Below are positions 54,357 to 63,721 of a DNA stretch of 64,000 nt, piece by piece (positions within the stretch are counted from its first letter, which is position 1; each line of letters begins with the position of its first letter). The translations under genes were made by a program, and so were the position numbers. The stretch lies in assembly GCF_900176285.1 (NCBI RefSeq), contig NZ_FWXF01000003.1:2501-66500 (forward strand), read 5' to 3'. The notes beneath the pieces were generated by a model that worked only from the letters and a program-made list of their open reading frames with translations, was not told the DNA's origin and ran no database searches. Source of the DNA: Desulfacinum hydrothermale DSM 13146 (GTDB lineage Bacteria > Desulfobacterota > Syntrophobacteria > Syntrophobacterales > DSM-9756).

Positions 54357-55812
54357 CGCGCAACAGTTCTCCGTACAAAGAACGGTAGCGGTCCAGCACC
54401 AGAGCCTCGTTGTAGAAGGTTTCGATCCGGCGCACACCCGCAAGGGCCAACTGACGACTCAGCTCCGGATCGCTCAATACCTTGATGCACGCCGAAGCCA
54501 AAGCGTCCACATCCATGATCCGTCTCACGAAACCGGCCGGACCGAAATTGTCTTCCATGCCGTCGATCAATTCCCGGCACGCCCCCACATCCGTGGTCAC
54601 CACCGGAACGCCGCTGGCCATGGCCTCCATGACCGCCAGGGGCATGGCTTCCTTGATACTGGTGAGCACCAGCAGGTCGAAGCGGCTATAATAGGAAAGT
54701 ACGTCCCCCGGGCCCGTGAACTCCACCGCGTCTCCAAGATCGAGCATACGAGCCAGCTCCAGACACTCCCGGTAATAGTCCGGCTCCTCGTCATGGGGCC
54801 CCACCACATAGGCCTTGACCTGCCCCACCACCCGGCGGACCAGCGAGACCACCTGCAAAAAGGTCTTCACGTCCTTGACCGCCGTGACCCGCCCCACGAA
54901 TCCCATGGTCCGCTCCCGGCCCACACATCGAGGGCGTCTCGCAGGTCGAAATCTTTCCACGTCGATGCCGTTGGGAACCACCAGGGCCTTACCCGCGGGA
55001 GCTCCGTAGCCCTCCTCCAGCTGTCTGTTGCCATGATAGAGGGTCACCAAGCGGTCGCACTGATGGTATTGCCACGTGCACAGAGCCTGGTAAGTCCGGA
55101 TCCACATCTCCTTCTGGTACGCTTCGTCCAGCCATCCCGCCCGCAAAAGTTCCATCTCGCGTTCCTGCACGTAGATACCGTGCTCGGTGATCATGGACCG
55201 GGCCCCGTGGAGTTGAGCCGCCAAACACGCCAGGAAGCCGGCGAATCCCGTGCTGGGGGCATGGTAGACCCGCGCCCGCGGAAGCTGTTTGACCAGCAAC
55301 AGGGCCTTGTAGAGCACCAGATGGATGTTGCGGGCGGTGTAGTAGTAGTTGACAAATCCCACCCCCGGTCGCCGGGTGTCGTAGAGGCGGGTCAGGACTT
55401 CGAAGGCCCCCTCGTCGTCCAGGAAGTTTTTGAGGAGCCGCGCCCCGTCGGTTTCCACGATCCTGCGGATCAAGGCCAGGGATTGTGGCGAGAGACTGCC
55501 CGTTTTCCATTCGTCCATGATCCGAAGAAGGGCTTCTTGCAAGGCACGCCACTGCCTCCTGGACAAGCGAAGCCGTTGGGCTTCCTCCAGCTCCGCAAAA
55601 TCCAGTAGCACCGCGTCACGATAGTCAATGACGTTTTCCGGCAGCTCATAGCGGCGCTCCCCTGCCTCCTTCTTTTCCGCCACCAGGGCGGTCACGGCGA
55701 ACCGATAGTCCCGCAGGTTCGTCATGAGCCAGTGGAGCCAGGACGAGACCCCCCCCGTCACATACGGGTAGCAACCTTCTACAACCACGCAGATGTCCGC
55801 ACGCGCTCCCAT
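54346..55812 (-). CDS. pelF: PelF glycosyltransferase (GT4)
   Basis: Protein of 488 residues. It opens with CVVVEGCYPYVTGGVSSWLHWL, the PelF signature, and has a GT-B fold with NGIDVERFRP (about 281-290), GFVGRVTAVKDVKTFL and the E-x7-E pair at Glu388 and Glu396 (EAMPLAVME), as in retaining GT4 enzymes. It is the polymerase that uses a UDP-sugar (UDP-GalNAc by analogy to Pseudomonas) to make Pel. It is cytosolic, held at the membrane by PelD/PelE/PelG. It overlaps pelE by 34 bases. Confidence 0.93.
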   Translation of the reverse strand: MGARADICVVVEGCYPYVTGGVSSWLHWLMTNLRDYRFAVTALVAEKKEAGERRYELPENVIDYRDAVLLDFAELEEAQRLRLSRRQWRALQEALLRIMDEWKTGSLSPQSLALIRRIVETDGARLLKNFLDDEGAFEVLTRLYDTRRPGVGFVNYYYTARNIHLVLYKALLLVKQLPRARVYHAPSTGFAGFLACLAAQLHGARSMITEHGIYVQEREMELLRAGWLDEAYQKEMWIRTYQALCTWQYHQCDRLVTLYHGNRQLEEGYGAPAGKALVVPNGIDVERFRPARRPRCVGRERTMGFVGRVTAVKDVKTFLQVVSLVRRVVGQVKAYVVGPHDEEPDYYRECLELARMLDLGDAVEFTGPGDVLSYYSRFDLLVLTSIKEAMPLAVMEAMASGVPVVTTDVGACRELIDGMEDNFGPAGFVRRIMDVDALASACIKVLSDPELSRQLALAGVRRIETFYNEALVLDRYRSLYGELLRDVA

Positions 55813-56783
55813 GCTCGCGCCGCCTTCTTGATTCGTTCCGAAATGAAGACCCCACTGCCCTGCTCGATGAGAAAAGTCAGGTTCTCAAAGGTTTGCCAAT
55901 CCCTTTTCTTGAGAGCCAGTTCCAGTTCAAAACTGATCCAGTGCGGCAGGAAGTAGCGGCCCCGCTCCCGGGTTTGGTGATAGATGGCTTCGGCCTCCTC
56001 CACCCGATTCAGTCGAAGCAGGTATTTGACGGCGTGCAGAGCGTTTTCCTCGGTCTCTTCCTCCCGGTAGGCCCGCAAGGCCCAGTCACAAGCCTTGGCC
56101 AGGTATTCCTGCCGCATCGCCGGATCGCACAGGTCCAGATAGCAGATTTCATGGTAGAGCCTGGCCACCCGCAAGGCGTCGGGCGCCTCCTTCGCCTCTT
56201 CGGCGGCCAGCTCCCGCAAAATACCGTCCAAGCGCTGGGTGAGGGCGTCGATCGCCATCAACACCACGTTCTGGTGGGGGCTCAGCTTCACGACATATTT
56301 GAGCACATTGGCCTTCCGATCGGACCAGTCCATCTCTTCCAACACGGAAACCATGCGCATGGCCACCTCCCTCGAGGCGGTTCCGATGAGCAAGGCTTCG
56401 GCCACCGGAATGGCACGGACCTGGAAATACTGACGAATTTCCCCCAATACATTGGCATCCACCACATCGAAGGCTTCCTTGCGAACTGGATAGATGGGAT
56501 AGGAACGCAAGAAGGTCCCCCAAATGAGCACGGTAACCGGTCCGACCACCGGAACGAGACCCACGGCGCCCAGGATCACAAGGAAGTGGCGATTGACCAC
56601 CCGGTCGCGCAATCGCGCATCCGTGGACACCAGGGAGATGCACACGGCCAAGGCCAGGGCCATGCTGAGACCGTGAGCCGCCAAGAAACCCACGATTTGG
56701 TCCCAACGATACAGGCCTTCCCAGAGCAGGTACAGACCGGCAAGCTCGGACAGGGACCAGTAGAAAAGGAGTCGGTTGTGCAT
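55779..56783 (-). CDS. pelE: PelE-like membrane protein with TPR region
   Basis: Protein of 334 residues (PelE is 329 in Pseudomonas). Two to three hydrophobic segments occupy the first 95 residues, then a cytosolic helical region with TPR-like pattern (YLAKACDWALRAYREEETEENALHAVKYLLRLNRVEEAE). PelE joins PelD and PelG in the inner-membrane synthase complex. The sequence is divergent; size, topology and the position between pelD and pelF make the assignment. The start codon lies one base after the pelD stop. Confidence 0.82.
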   Translation of the reverse strand: MHNRLLFYWSLSELAGLYLLWEGLYRWDQIVGFLAAHGLSMALALAVCISLVSTDARLRDRVVNRHFLVILGAVGLVPVVGPVTVLIWGTFLRSYPIYPVRKEAFDVVDANVLGEIRQYFQVRAIPVAEALLIGTASREVAMRMVSVLEEMDWSDRKANVLKYVVKLSPHQNVVLMAIDALTQRLDGILRELAAEEAKEAPDALRVARLYHEICYLDLCDPAMRQEYLAKACDWALRAYREEETEENALHAVKYLLRLNRVEEAEAIYHQTRERGRYFLPHWISFELELALKKRDWQTFENLTFLIEQGSGVFISERIKKAARAWERVRTSAWL

Positions 56784-56784
56784 C

Positions 56785-58005
56785 TCAGGCCTTCAGTGCT
56801 TGGGGGCGGACGGGTCGGATTCCCAACGTGGGAAACCGGGCCGCGATGCGATCCACTACGCGTGTCACGTGGGGCTCGCTGACCATGGCCAGAAAGATGA
56901 CCAGGTTCGTGTCGTCCATCAGATAGAGTCCATCGAAAAGCCGCAATTGCATCTCCAAAATCCGGCAGGTCTCTTCGTCCAGAGTCCCTTGGCACTGAAG
57001 CAGGGTGTAGGGAAGACCCAGCCGATCGTAGTGCCGGACCCTTTCTTTCAGCATCTTTCCGGCATGTTCAGGGGCGATGACCACCACCGACCGATACCGA
57101 CTGTAAGGAATCAACTGATCCCGAGCCACCCGGTCCTCGATGAGGGAGCGGATCCACAGGGCGGCCACCTTGAGCAGGGTGATGATGTTTTCCGAAAAGT
57201 TGACGAAACGAATCTCTTCCACGAGCACCACGTAGACCAGACCCCCATCCCGGTTCACAATGGGGATGCCCATGACGAACTGGGGCCCCAGTTGCTTGGG
57301 CACGATGACCTGCTTTTCCCGCGCTGCCACGCGCAGGATTTCCGGCATGTCCTCGCTCTTCCACAACAGGGTCTCCGGCAATTGACTGGCACCGAACACC
57401 GCCACCCGGCGGTACTTGTTCTCACCGATGGGCTCGTAAACACATGATTTTTCCACGTGGCAATGGGAATAGAGGAGCTCCAACAGATCCCGAAACAGCG
57501 TCTCCCGGTCCTCCGAAAAGCGCAATCGGCGAAACCCGTGGTAGAGAAGCCGGGGAGACTCGGTTTCCACAAGAACCTTTTCGAAGATCTCCCGAAGGGC
57601 ATGGTCCCTCTGGGCCAAGTCCAGATTGAGCCGCTCCAGACGTCGAGTCAGGATGTGGTTGTGGACCGCGGTGCTCGCGACCTTGTTTTCCCACTGGGTG
57701 CGGGAAACCGCCACCAGGGCCAGCGCCGCAAAGGCCCAACCCAGCTGGACAAAGTGCGCCGCCAGAAAAGCCCTCAACGGGAGGTTCAGCACCTCTTGTC
57801 CAAGCAAGGCGCCCCCCACCGCCGATGCCAGCAATCCCGGAACGCCGTAAAAAAGGGAAAACACAAGCGCCATGAAACCCAGCGCCATGGCACACATGGG
57901 ACCTGGCAGCGCCTGGCGCTGATAGAGCGCGCCCAGAATCCCCATGGAGAGGAGGACCTCCACTCCGAGAAACGCCATCCGACGCCACTCCAGCCTGAGC
58001 GTCAT
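56785..58005 (-). CDS. pelD: PelD, c-di-GMP receptor with GAF and degenerate GGDEF
   Basis: Protein of 406 residues (455 in Pseudomonas). Four membrane segments in residues 10-100, a helix, a GAF domain (about 165-285) and a degenerate GGDEF domain. Where GGDEF would stand the sequence is MDDTN (363-367), so no cyclase activity is expected, but five residues upstream RLFD (Arg355-Asp358) keeps the RxxD inhibitory-site motif that binds c-di-GMP in PelD. It is the first gene of the leftward pelDEFG operon and very likely switches the PelF synthase on when c-di-GMP is high (family knowledge). Confidence 0.9.
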   Translation of the reverse strand: MTLRLEWRRMAFLGVEVLLSMGILGALYQRQALPGPMCAMALGFMALVFSLFYGVPGLLASAVGGALLGQEVLNLPLRAFLAAHFVQLGWAFAALALVAVSRTQWENKVASTAVHNHILTRRLERLNLDLAQRDHALREIFEKVLVETESPRLLYHGFRRLRFSEDRETLFRDLLELLYSHCHVEKSCVYEPIGENKYRRVAVFGASQLPETLLWKSEDMPEILRVAAREKQVIVPKQLGPQFVMGIPIVNRDGGLVYVVLVEEIRFVNFSENIITLLKVAALWIRSLIEDRVARDQLIPYSRYRSVVVIAPEHAGKMLKERVRHYDRLGLPYTLLQCQGTLDEETCRILEMQLRLFDGLYLMDDTNLVIFLAMVSEPHVTRVVDRIAARFPTLGIRPVRPQALKA

Positions 58006-58530
58006 GCCTTACCAACCCCTTATCGCGCCGGGTCCGTGCTGGCTCTGATCAATCATTGCCCACACCCTGCGCTGCGATTCCCTCCAGTTGATTCTTTCCC
58101 TGCCCGCCTTGATGTTTCCCCCTTCCAGCCCCCGCAGGAGGGCCGATTCGTCCCCTGCAATGGGCGGACGTGCCGGCGCGCCCATCAGAGCGTCCCATTT
58201 CCAACGAGAAGATAAAAACTTATGGTTGCAGGCAGTAAAGGAAAAGGGCCGGATCCTGTCAAGCATCTCTTCGCTTTCCGGTTCCTTCCAGATGGGACCT
58301 CGCCTCCTTTCATCCCAAAGCCGTGATGCGTGATGGACAATGAAGAAAGGGCAAGGCACGGCTGCCCGTTTTGGCGGTGGGCGCTCGGGGCCCATTACGG
58401 GTTTCAACTTTTCCTTTGTCGAGCTACCATGAAGGGGATTGGAGACTTCTCCTATGGGCAGCCGGGATGCCGCTAGACTGAATGGGCACCTTCGACAAGC
58501 CGGCATCCCCATGGAAAAAGGACATCAGCC
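58006..58530. promoter_or_regulatory. Divergent control region between pelD and the response regulator-phosphatase gene
   Basis: 525 bases, non-coding as far as I can see. Minus-strand promoter candidate: TTTACT/TTTATC with a 17-base spacer at 58239-58211 for pelD. Plus-strand candidate: TTTCAA (58402-58407), 17 bases, TACCAT (58425-58430) for the regulator. Both match the consensus poorly. No regulator site was recognised. Confidence 0.35.
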
Positions 58531-59883
58531 GTGCACGCAAAAGAATATCCCCATGGCCCGAAGAGGGACGCATCCATCCTGGTGGTGGACGACAGCCGCG
58601 TAAACCGCGAGCTGCTGCGAAGCTTCTTGAGCTCGGCGGGCTACCACGTCATGATGGCTAGCAACGGGCGCGAGGCGGTTGAAATGGCCCTGGAGCATCG
58701 CCCCAGCCTCATCTTGATGGACGTGGTCATGCCGGAGATGGACGGGGTCGTGGCGTGCCGGCACATCAAGGCCCATCCCTCCCTTCGGACCATTCCGATT
58801 ATCTTCGTTTCGGCCCAGAGCCACGCGGAAGACAAAGTCCGGGGCCTGGAGGCAGGAGGAGACGACTATCTGGAAAAGGGGGCCAGCAAAGCCGAGGTCC
58901 TGGCCCGAGTGCGCACGCACCTTCGGGTCAAGCGGCTTTTGGACGAATTGCAGGCGATGAACCGGCAGTTGCAAGAACGAAACCGCCAGTTGGAAATGGA
59001 CCTGGAAGCAGCAGCCGGCATCCAAAAAGCCTTGATCCCTCAGCAGGCTCTCAAAAGCGAACGCATGCAAGCGGCCTGGGCTTTTTACCCGTGCTCCAAA
59101 GTAGGAGGAGACATCTTCAACATCTTTCGCTTGGACGAAAGGCACGCAGCGGCTTACATCTTGGACGTGAGCGGCCACGGCGTTCCGGCCGCCCTCATGG
59201 CCGTTTCCATCTCCCAAATGCTGCAGCCCATTACCGGCACCATCCTCAAAACGCCCCTGCCCACCGCCCCCTACTATCGGCTCACTCCCCCCGGCGAGCT
59301 CATGGAAAAACTGGACACGCAAGGCCCCGTTCCTCAGGACGCTGCCGGGGATCCCGCTCTGGCCTCCCCCCAAGAAGTCATCAAGATCCTGGACCAGGAA
59401 TATCCCATCGAGCGGTTCGGAAAGCACTTTTCCATCGTCTATGTGCTGCTCGATACCCATTCAGGAAGCCTGCGCTATTGCAACGCTGGCCATCCCCATC
59501 CTTTTCTGCTTCGAGGGAAAACCATCGCGGCTCGTCTCGACCAGGGCGGCCCCATCATCGGTCTGGGGGGACTGATGCCGTTCGAGGAAGGACGCATGCG
59601 TCTTCTGCCAGGTGACCGCATCATCTTGTATACCGACGGTGTGATCGAACAGCCGAACCCGGAAGGGGATCCGTACGGGGAGGCGCGCCTCCGGCGAATC
59701 CTTGAAAGATCTGCCCAACTGAGCCCGCAAGGGCTCGTGGACGCACTGGTGGAGGACCTTCAAGCCTTTTCCAAAAGCGAAGCGCCCCGCGACGATGTGT
59801 CCATCGTGTGCCTGGAGTATGGCGGCGATGCCACGTCCCAGGGCACCTGGCACCTCTCCCGACGGGTTCACCAGGACTTGTAG
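58531..59883 (+). CDS. Response regulator with PP2C-type (RsbU/SpoIIE) phosphatase output, HsbR-like
   Basis: Protein of 450 residues from a GTG. Residues about 15-130 are a receiver domain with ILVVDDS and phospho-acceptor Asp in LILMDVVMPEMDG. A coiled coil (about 135-170) and a SpoIIE-type PP2C phosphatase domain follow, with SKVGGDIFNIF, LDVSGHGVPAAL and LYTDGVIEQ. Such proteins dephosphorylate a STAS antagonist when phosphorylated. A kinase/anti-sigma-like gene and a STAS gene lie just downstream on the opposite strand, so the trio forms a partner switch. Architecture equals HsbR of Pseudomonas. It is divergent from pelD. Confidence 0.9.
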   Translation: MHAKEYPHGPKRDASILVVDDSRVNRELLRSFLSSAGYHVMMASNGREAVEMALEHRPSLILMDVVMPEMDGVVACRHIKAHPSLRTIPIIFVSAQSHAEDKVRGLEAGGDDYLEKGASKAEVLARVRTHLRVKRLLDELQAMNRQLQERNRQLEMDLEAAAGIQKALIPQQALKSERMQAAWAFYPCSKVGGDIFNIFRLDERHAAAYILDVSGHGVPAALMAVSISQMLQPITGTILKTPLPTAPYYRLTPPGELMEKLDTQGPVPQDAAGDPALASPQEVIKILDQEYPIERFGKHFSIVYVLLDTHSGSLRYCNAGHPHPFLLRGKTIAARLDQGGPIIGLGGLMPFEEGRMRLLPGDRIILYTDGVIEQPNPEGDPYGEARLRRILERSAQLSPQGLVDALVEDLQAFSKSEAPRDDVSIVCLEYGGDATSQGTWHLSRRVHQDL

Positions 59884-60323
59884 CAGCGCACCACCGTGCC
59901 TTTGGGGGAACTTTGGAACTCCAAGCGATTTGCATACTGGGAAACCAAGGCCAAGCCATACCCTCCCTCTTCGAGGCATTCGCAGGAGCGCAGGGCCGTA
60001 GGCCATCGGAATCCGACCCCCTGATCTTCCACTTGGATCACCGCCGAGCGCTCATCCAACCAGATCTTAAGGGAAAGAGGCCCGATGGGTTGGCCGCCAT
60101 AGGCGTGACGCACCGCATTGGAATACAATTCGGTAATGAGCAGGCGCAAAGAAAAGAGCACCTCTTTTCGGCCGGACAAGCCTGGGTGCGCCTCAAAGAG
60201 ATGGTCCGCCTCGGCCAATGCCCGATCCATATATTCCAGGAGCGCCGGGGCGGACCATTTCAAGTCCGGCGCACGATTGGGTTCCGGGCCCAGTGGGTGG
60301 GGAGCGCAATTACAAGCACCCAT
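59868..60323 (-). CDS. HATPase anti-sigma-factor-type serine kinase (RsbW/SpoIIAB-like)
   Basis: About 151 residues. The GHKL ATPase boxes are clear: N-box ITELYSNAVRHAY, G1 VEDQGVGFRW, G2 GGYGLALVSQYA. It is expected to phosphorylate the Ser of the neighbouring STAS protein and to bind either it or a sigma factor. The ATG at 60323 shares its first base with the STAS stop (TGATG). A GTG one codon earlier is an alternative. The 3' end overlaps the convergent phosphatase gene by 16 bases. Confidence 0.87.
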   Translation of the reverse strand: MGACNCAPHPLGPEPNRAPDLKWSAPALLEYMDRALAEADHLFEAHPGLSGRKEVLFSLRLLITELYSNAVRHAYGGQPIGPLSLKIWLDERSAVIQVEDQGVGFRWPTALRSCECLEEGGYGLALVSQYANRLEFQSSPKGTVVRCYKSW

Positions 60324-60667
60324 CACGGCTGACCTTTCATCTCCTCAACGGCGCGGGAACGATCTTCATAGACAGGTATCACCCTGTCCAGCCTGGTGAT
60401 GGAGAAGACACCCTGTATCTCCTGAGACAGACAACAGAGGGCAAGACGTCCCTCTTTGCTCTTGATGTGTTTGAACAAAGCCACCAGGCTTCCCAGACCC
60501 GAGCTGTCCACGAAGGACACATGAGCAAAGTCCAACACCAAAGCCCTGTGGTCTCCTTCAACCCACGATGCCGATCGTTCCTTGAAATGAGGGACGGTGG
60601 TGATGTCCAGTTTCCCATGCATTTCCACGACCAGCACACCCTGCTCTCTGCTTTCTTTCAGCTCCAC
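60323..60667 (-). CDS. STAS-domain anti-sigma factor antagonist
   Basis: Protein of about 114 residues with the STAS fold: GVLVVEMHGKLDITTV, then VLDFAHVSFVDSSGLGSLVALF, where the Ser in DSSGLG is the phosphorylation site. In partner switches the unphosphorylated form binds the kinase. I place the start at GTG 60667, since a perfect GGAGGTGA site stands eight bases before it and VELKESREQGVLVV is the normal STAS opening; a TTG start at 60697 is less likely. It is translated together with the kinase. Confidence 0.85.
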   Translation of the reverse strand: MELKESREQGVLVVEMHGKLDITTVPHFKERSASWVEGDHRALVLDFAHVSFVDSSGLGSLVALFKHIKSKEGRLALCCLSQEIQGVFSITRLDRVIPVYEDRSRAVEEMKGQP

Positions 60668-60811
60668 CAGACTGTTCACCTCCCTAACTTCCAGCAATCA
60701 TGGTATCCAGCCCCAAAGCCACGAAAGAAAAGACTTTCGCTTTGCATGCTTTTCTGCTTTTCTATCTTTTCTCAGGTTTGGACTTCTGCGACAAGGTAAA
60801 ATGGAACCCCG

Positions 60812-61747
60812 ATGAAGAATGGATCGGCCCGTCGGGCCCTGACAGACTTCCTGGACCATGTACGTTACGAGCGGGGGCTGAGCAAGGAGACCGTGAGGGC
60901 CTACCGATCGGACCTGGAGCGTCTTTTGGGCTTTGCCAAGGAGCACCATTGCATGGATCGGGACGTTCACGTGCACGAGCTCACCGACGAGGTGGTGCAT
61001 CGATACGTGGCGAGTCTCCACGGGCGGCTGGCCAAGACCAGCCAGGCCCGGGTCCTTTCCGCCTGCCGTTCCTTTTTTCGGTTTCTGGTGGATCGCGGGG
61101 ACCTGGCGCATGATCCCATGCGAACGGTTCGCTCCCCCAAACTTCCCACCACCGTCCCAGGCTTTCTCAGTGTGGACGATACGGTGCGCTTTCTCGATCA
61201 CCTGGAACAACAGGCCCGGCGTACCGGGGCCCCCTGGATGCAAGCTCGGGACTGGGCCATCCTGGAGACCCTCTATTCCACGGGGCTCCGAGTCGGCGAG
61301 CTTGTGAGCCTGGACCGAGATTCGGTGGAAGGCAAACAGGGCCTGGTGCGGGTTCTGGGCAAAGGAGCCAAGGAGCGGATCGTCCCCATCGGGTCCAAAG
61401 CCCTGGAGGCTCTCCACTACTATCTTTCGGCTCGGGACCGCGCCCTTGGCGCCGGCCATGATCGAGCCCTTTTCGTGAACACCCGGGGCGGGCGCCTGAC
61501 GGATCGCTCCGTCCGCCGAATCCTCAAGGCCCGTCTTCATCAAGCGGGTCAGTGGCGCCCTTTGAGCCCCCATGGGCTGCGTCACAGCTTCGCCACGCAC
61601 CTGCTCAGTTCGGGAGCGGACCTGCGGAGCATCCAGGAGATGCTGGGCCACGCCAGCTTGTCCACCACCCAGCGCTACACCAAGGTCCACCTGGACCAGC
61701 TCATGAAGGTGTACGACCAGGCCCATCCCCGCAGCCGCAAGCGCTAG
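60812..61747 (+). CDS. xerC: Tyrosine recombinase XerC
   Basis: Protein of 311 residues that resolves chromosome dimers at dif with XerD. The SAM-like N-terminal core-binding domain ([25 protein letters not shown]) is followed by the catalytic domain with Arg160, Lys184, His254, Arg257, His280 and Tyr289. The pattern [14 protein letters not shown] and [13 protein letters not shown] is that of Xer housekeeping proteins, and the gene sits directly before hslVU, so it is not a phage integrase. XerC rather than XerD is chosen from this order, seen also in Bacillus (codV-clpQ-clpY). Confidence 0.9.
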   Translation: MKNGSARRALTDFLDHVRYERGLSKETVRAYRSDLERLLGFAKEHHCMDRDVHVHELTDEVVHRYVASLHGRLAKTSQARVLSACRSFFRFLVDRGDLAHDPMRTVRSPKLPTTVPGFLSVDDTVRFLDHLEQQARRTGAPWMQARDWAILETLYSTGLRVGELVSLDRDSVEGKQGLVRVLGKGAKERIVPIGSKALEALHYYLSARDRALGAGHDRALFVNTRGGRLTDRSVRRILKARLHQAGQWRPLSPHGLRHSFATHLLSSGADLRSIQEMLGHASLSTTQRYTKVHLDQLMKVYDQAHPRSRKR

Positions 61748-61782
61748 AACACCTGAATTGGTCCACACTGGAGGAACACCCC

Positions 61783-62340
61783 ATGTCCTTTTCCTTTCAG
61801 TCCGCATCGTCTCCCATTCGGAGCACCACCGTGTTGGTGGTGCGACGGGAAGACCAGGTGGTCATGGCCGGTGACGGTCAGGTGACCTTTGGCGACACGG
61901 TTATGAAGCACCAGGCCCGCAAGGTGCGCAAAATGTTCCACGGCAGCATTCTGGCGGGCTTTGCCGGCGCCACCGCCGATGCATTTACCCTCTTTGAACG
62001 CCTGGAATCCAAACTGGAACAGTACGGCGGCAACCTGACCCGGGCCGCGGTGGAACTGGCCAAAGACTGGAGAACGGACCGGGCGCTCCGGCGCCTGGAG
62101 GCCCTGTTGATCGCCGCGGACACCTCCCAGACCCTCATCCTGAGCGGGACGGGGGATGTGATCGAGCCGGACGAGGCGGCGGCGGCCGTCGGGTCCGGAG
62201 CCCCCTACGCTCTGGCAGCCGCCCGGGCTCTCATGGCCCACACCGACTTAGACGCGCGGCGTGTGGCCGAAGAATCCATGCGCATCGCTGCTTCCATCTG
62301 CATTTACACCAATGATGTCTTTACCGTAGAGGAGTTGTGA
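61783..62340 (+). CDS. hslV: HslV, proteasome-like peptidase subunit
   Basis: Protein of 185 residues. The beta-type proteasome core [28 protein letters not shown] gives the Thr nucleophile at position 15, so a 14-residue leader ([13 protein letters not shown]) would be removed first; many HslV have only Met before Thr. Length and [13 protein letters not shown] are typical. HslV forms two hexameric rings fed by HslU. The ATG follows a GGAGGAACACC site, 35 bases after xerC; hslU follows after four bases. Confidence 0.93.
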   Translation: MSFSFQSASSPIRSTTVLVVRREDQVVMAGDGQVTFGDTVMKHQARKVRKMFHGSILAGFAGATADAFTLFERLESKLEQYGGNLTRAAVELAKDWRTDRALRRLEALLIAADTSQTLILSGTGDVIEPDEAAAAVGSGAPYALAAARALMAHTDLDARRVAEESMRIAASICIYTNDVFTVEEL

Positions 62341-62344
62341 GCCC

Positions 62345-63721
62345 ATGCAGCAACCGCTTACACCGGCGGAGATCGTTCGGGAACTGGACAAGTTCATCAT
62401 CGGCCAAAAGGAGGCCAAACGCATGGTGGCCATCGCGCTGAGAAACCGCTGGCGCCGCCAGCAGGTTTCGGAACACCTGCGCGATGAGATCGCTCCGAAA
62501 AACATCATCATGATCGGCCCCACCGGCGTGGGCAAGACGGAAATCGCCCGCCGCCTGGCGCGACTGGCCCAGTCCCCGTTTCTCAAGGTGGAAGCCAGCA
62601 AGTTCACGGAAGTGGGCTACGTGGGACGGGACGTGGAATCCATGATTCGGGACCTGACGGAATTGGCCGTCAACATGGTGCGTTCCGAAGAACTGGAGGC
62701 GGTGCGGGTCAAGGCGGAAGAGCTGGCCGAAGAAAAGCTCTTGGACATCCTGCTCCCCCCCCCGCGGCGCCCTTCCCCCTCCCAGGCCCGCCAACTGGAA
62801 GGCCCGGAAGCCCAGACCATGCAGGAGGAGGCCCAGCGGGCGGACGCCACCCGGGAGAAGCTGCGTAACCTGCTGCGCCAGGGCGCCCTGGACGACCGTT
62901 ACGTGGAGTTGGAGGTGGAGGACCGAAGCGTCCCCATGATCGACATCTTCGCCGGGGCCGGCATGGAGGAGATGGACTTCAATTTCCGGGAGATGCTCAG
63001 CTCCATGCTGCCCAAGCGCACCAAGCGGCGCAAGGTGAAGATCCCCGAGGCTTGGGACCTGCTCGTGGAGCAGGAATCCCAACGGCTCATCGACATGGAA
63101 AAGGTGACCCGGCAGGCCCTGGAGCGCGTGGAGCACTCCGGGATCATCTTCCTGGATGAAATCGACAAGATCGCGGGCCGCGAGAGCGCTCACGGCCCCG
63201 ACGTGTCCCGGGAAGGGGTCCAAAGGGACCTGCTGCCCATCGTGGAAGGATGTACGGTGAACACCAAATACGGCATGGTGCGTACGGACCATATCCTCTT
63301 TATCGCCAGCGGAGCCTTCCATGTGGCCAAGCCCTCGGACCTGATCCCCGAACTGCAAGGGCGCTTTCCCATCCGAGTGGAACTGGATTCCCTGACCAAA
63401 GAAGACTTCGTGCGCATCCTTCAAGAGCCGGAAAACGCGCTCGTCGTCCAGTACAAGGCGCTTTTGGCCACGGAAGAGGTGGAGCTGATCTTTGAGGAAG
63501 AAGCCATTGAGGAGATCGCCCAGATCGCCTACGAGGTCAATTCACGGGCGGAAAACATCGGCGCCCGCCGCCTCCACACGGTCATGGAAAAGCTGCTTTC
63601 GGACGTGTCTTTCAATGCGCCGGACCTTCGGGGCCAGGTGATTCGGATCACCCGCCGGTACGTGCGGGACACCCTGAACGAGATCATCCAGGACCAGGAC
63701 CTGAGCCGTTACATTCTGTGA
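62345..63721 (+). CDS. hslU: HslU, AAA+ unfoldase of HslUV
   Basis: Protein of 458 residues. [34 protein letters not shown] is the HslU opening; Walker A is [13 protein letters not shown], the pore region is [11 protein letters not shown], the I domain spans about 110-230, Walker B is [13 protein letters not shown] and the tail ends RYIL, as needed to open HslV. It is co-translated with hslV, so the two make the ATP-dependent HslUV protease. Confidence 0.97.
   Translation: MQQPLTPAEIVRELDKFIIGQKEAKRMVAIALRNRWRRQQVSEHLRDEIAPKNIIMIGPTGVGKTEIARRLARLAQSPFLKVEASKFTEVGYVGRDVESMIRDLTELAVNMVRSEELEAVRVKAEELAEEKLLDILLPPPRRPSPSQARQLEGPEAQTMQEEAQRADATREKLRNLLRQGALDDRYVELEVEDRSVPMIDIFAGAGMEEMDFNFREMLSSMLPKRTKRRKVKIPEAWDLLVEQESQRLIDMEKVTRQALERVEHSGIIFLDEIDKIAGRESAHGPDVSREGVQRDLLPIVEGCTVNTKYGMVRTDHILFIASGAFHVAKPSDLIPELQGRFPIRVELDSLTKEDFVRILQEPENALVVQYKALLATEEVELIFEEEAIEEIAQIAYEVNSRAENIGARRLHTVMEKLLSDVSFNAPDLRGQVIRITRRYVRDTLNEIIQDQDLSRYIL

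Noticed and set aside
58009-58512. Minus-strand open frame of 167 codons upstream of pelD
   Set aside because: No ribosome site, low-complexity Arg/Pro/Gly composition typical of antisense GC-rich frames, and it fills the divergent promoter region.
60812-61747. Phage-type integrase marking a mobile element
   Set aside because: Motifs and the xerC-hslV-hslU order are those of the chromosomal dimer-resolution gene, and no attachment repeat or phage gene is near.
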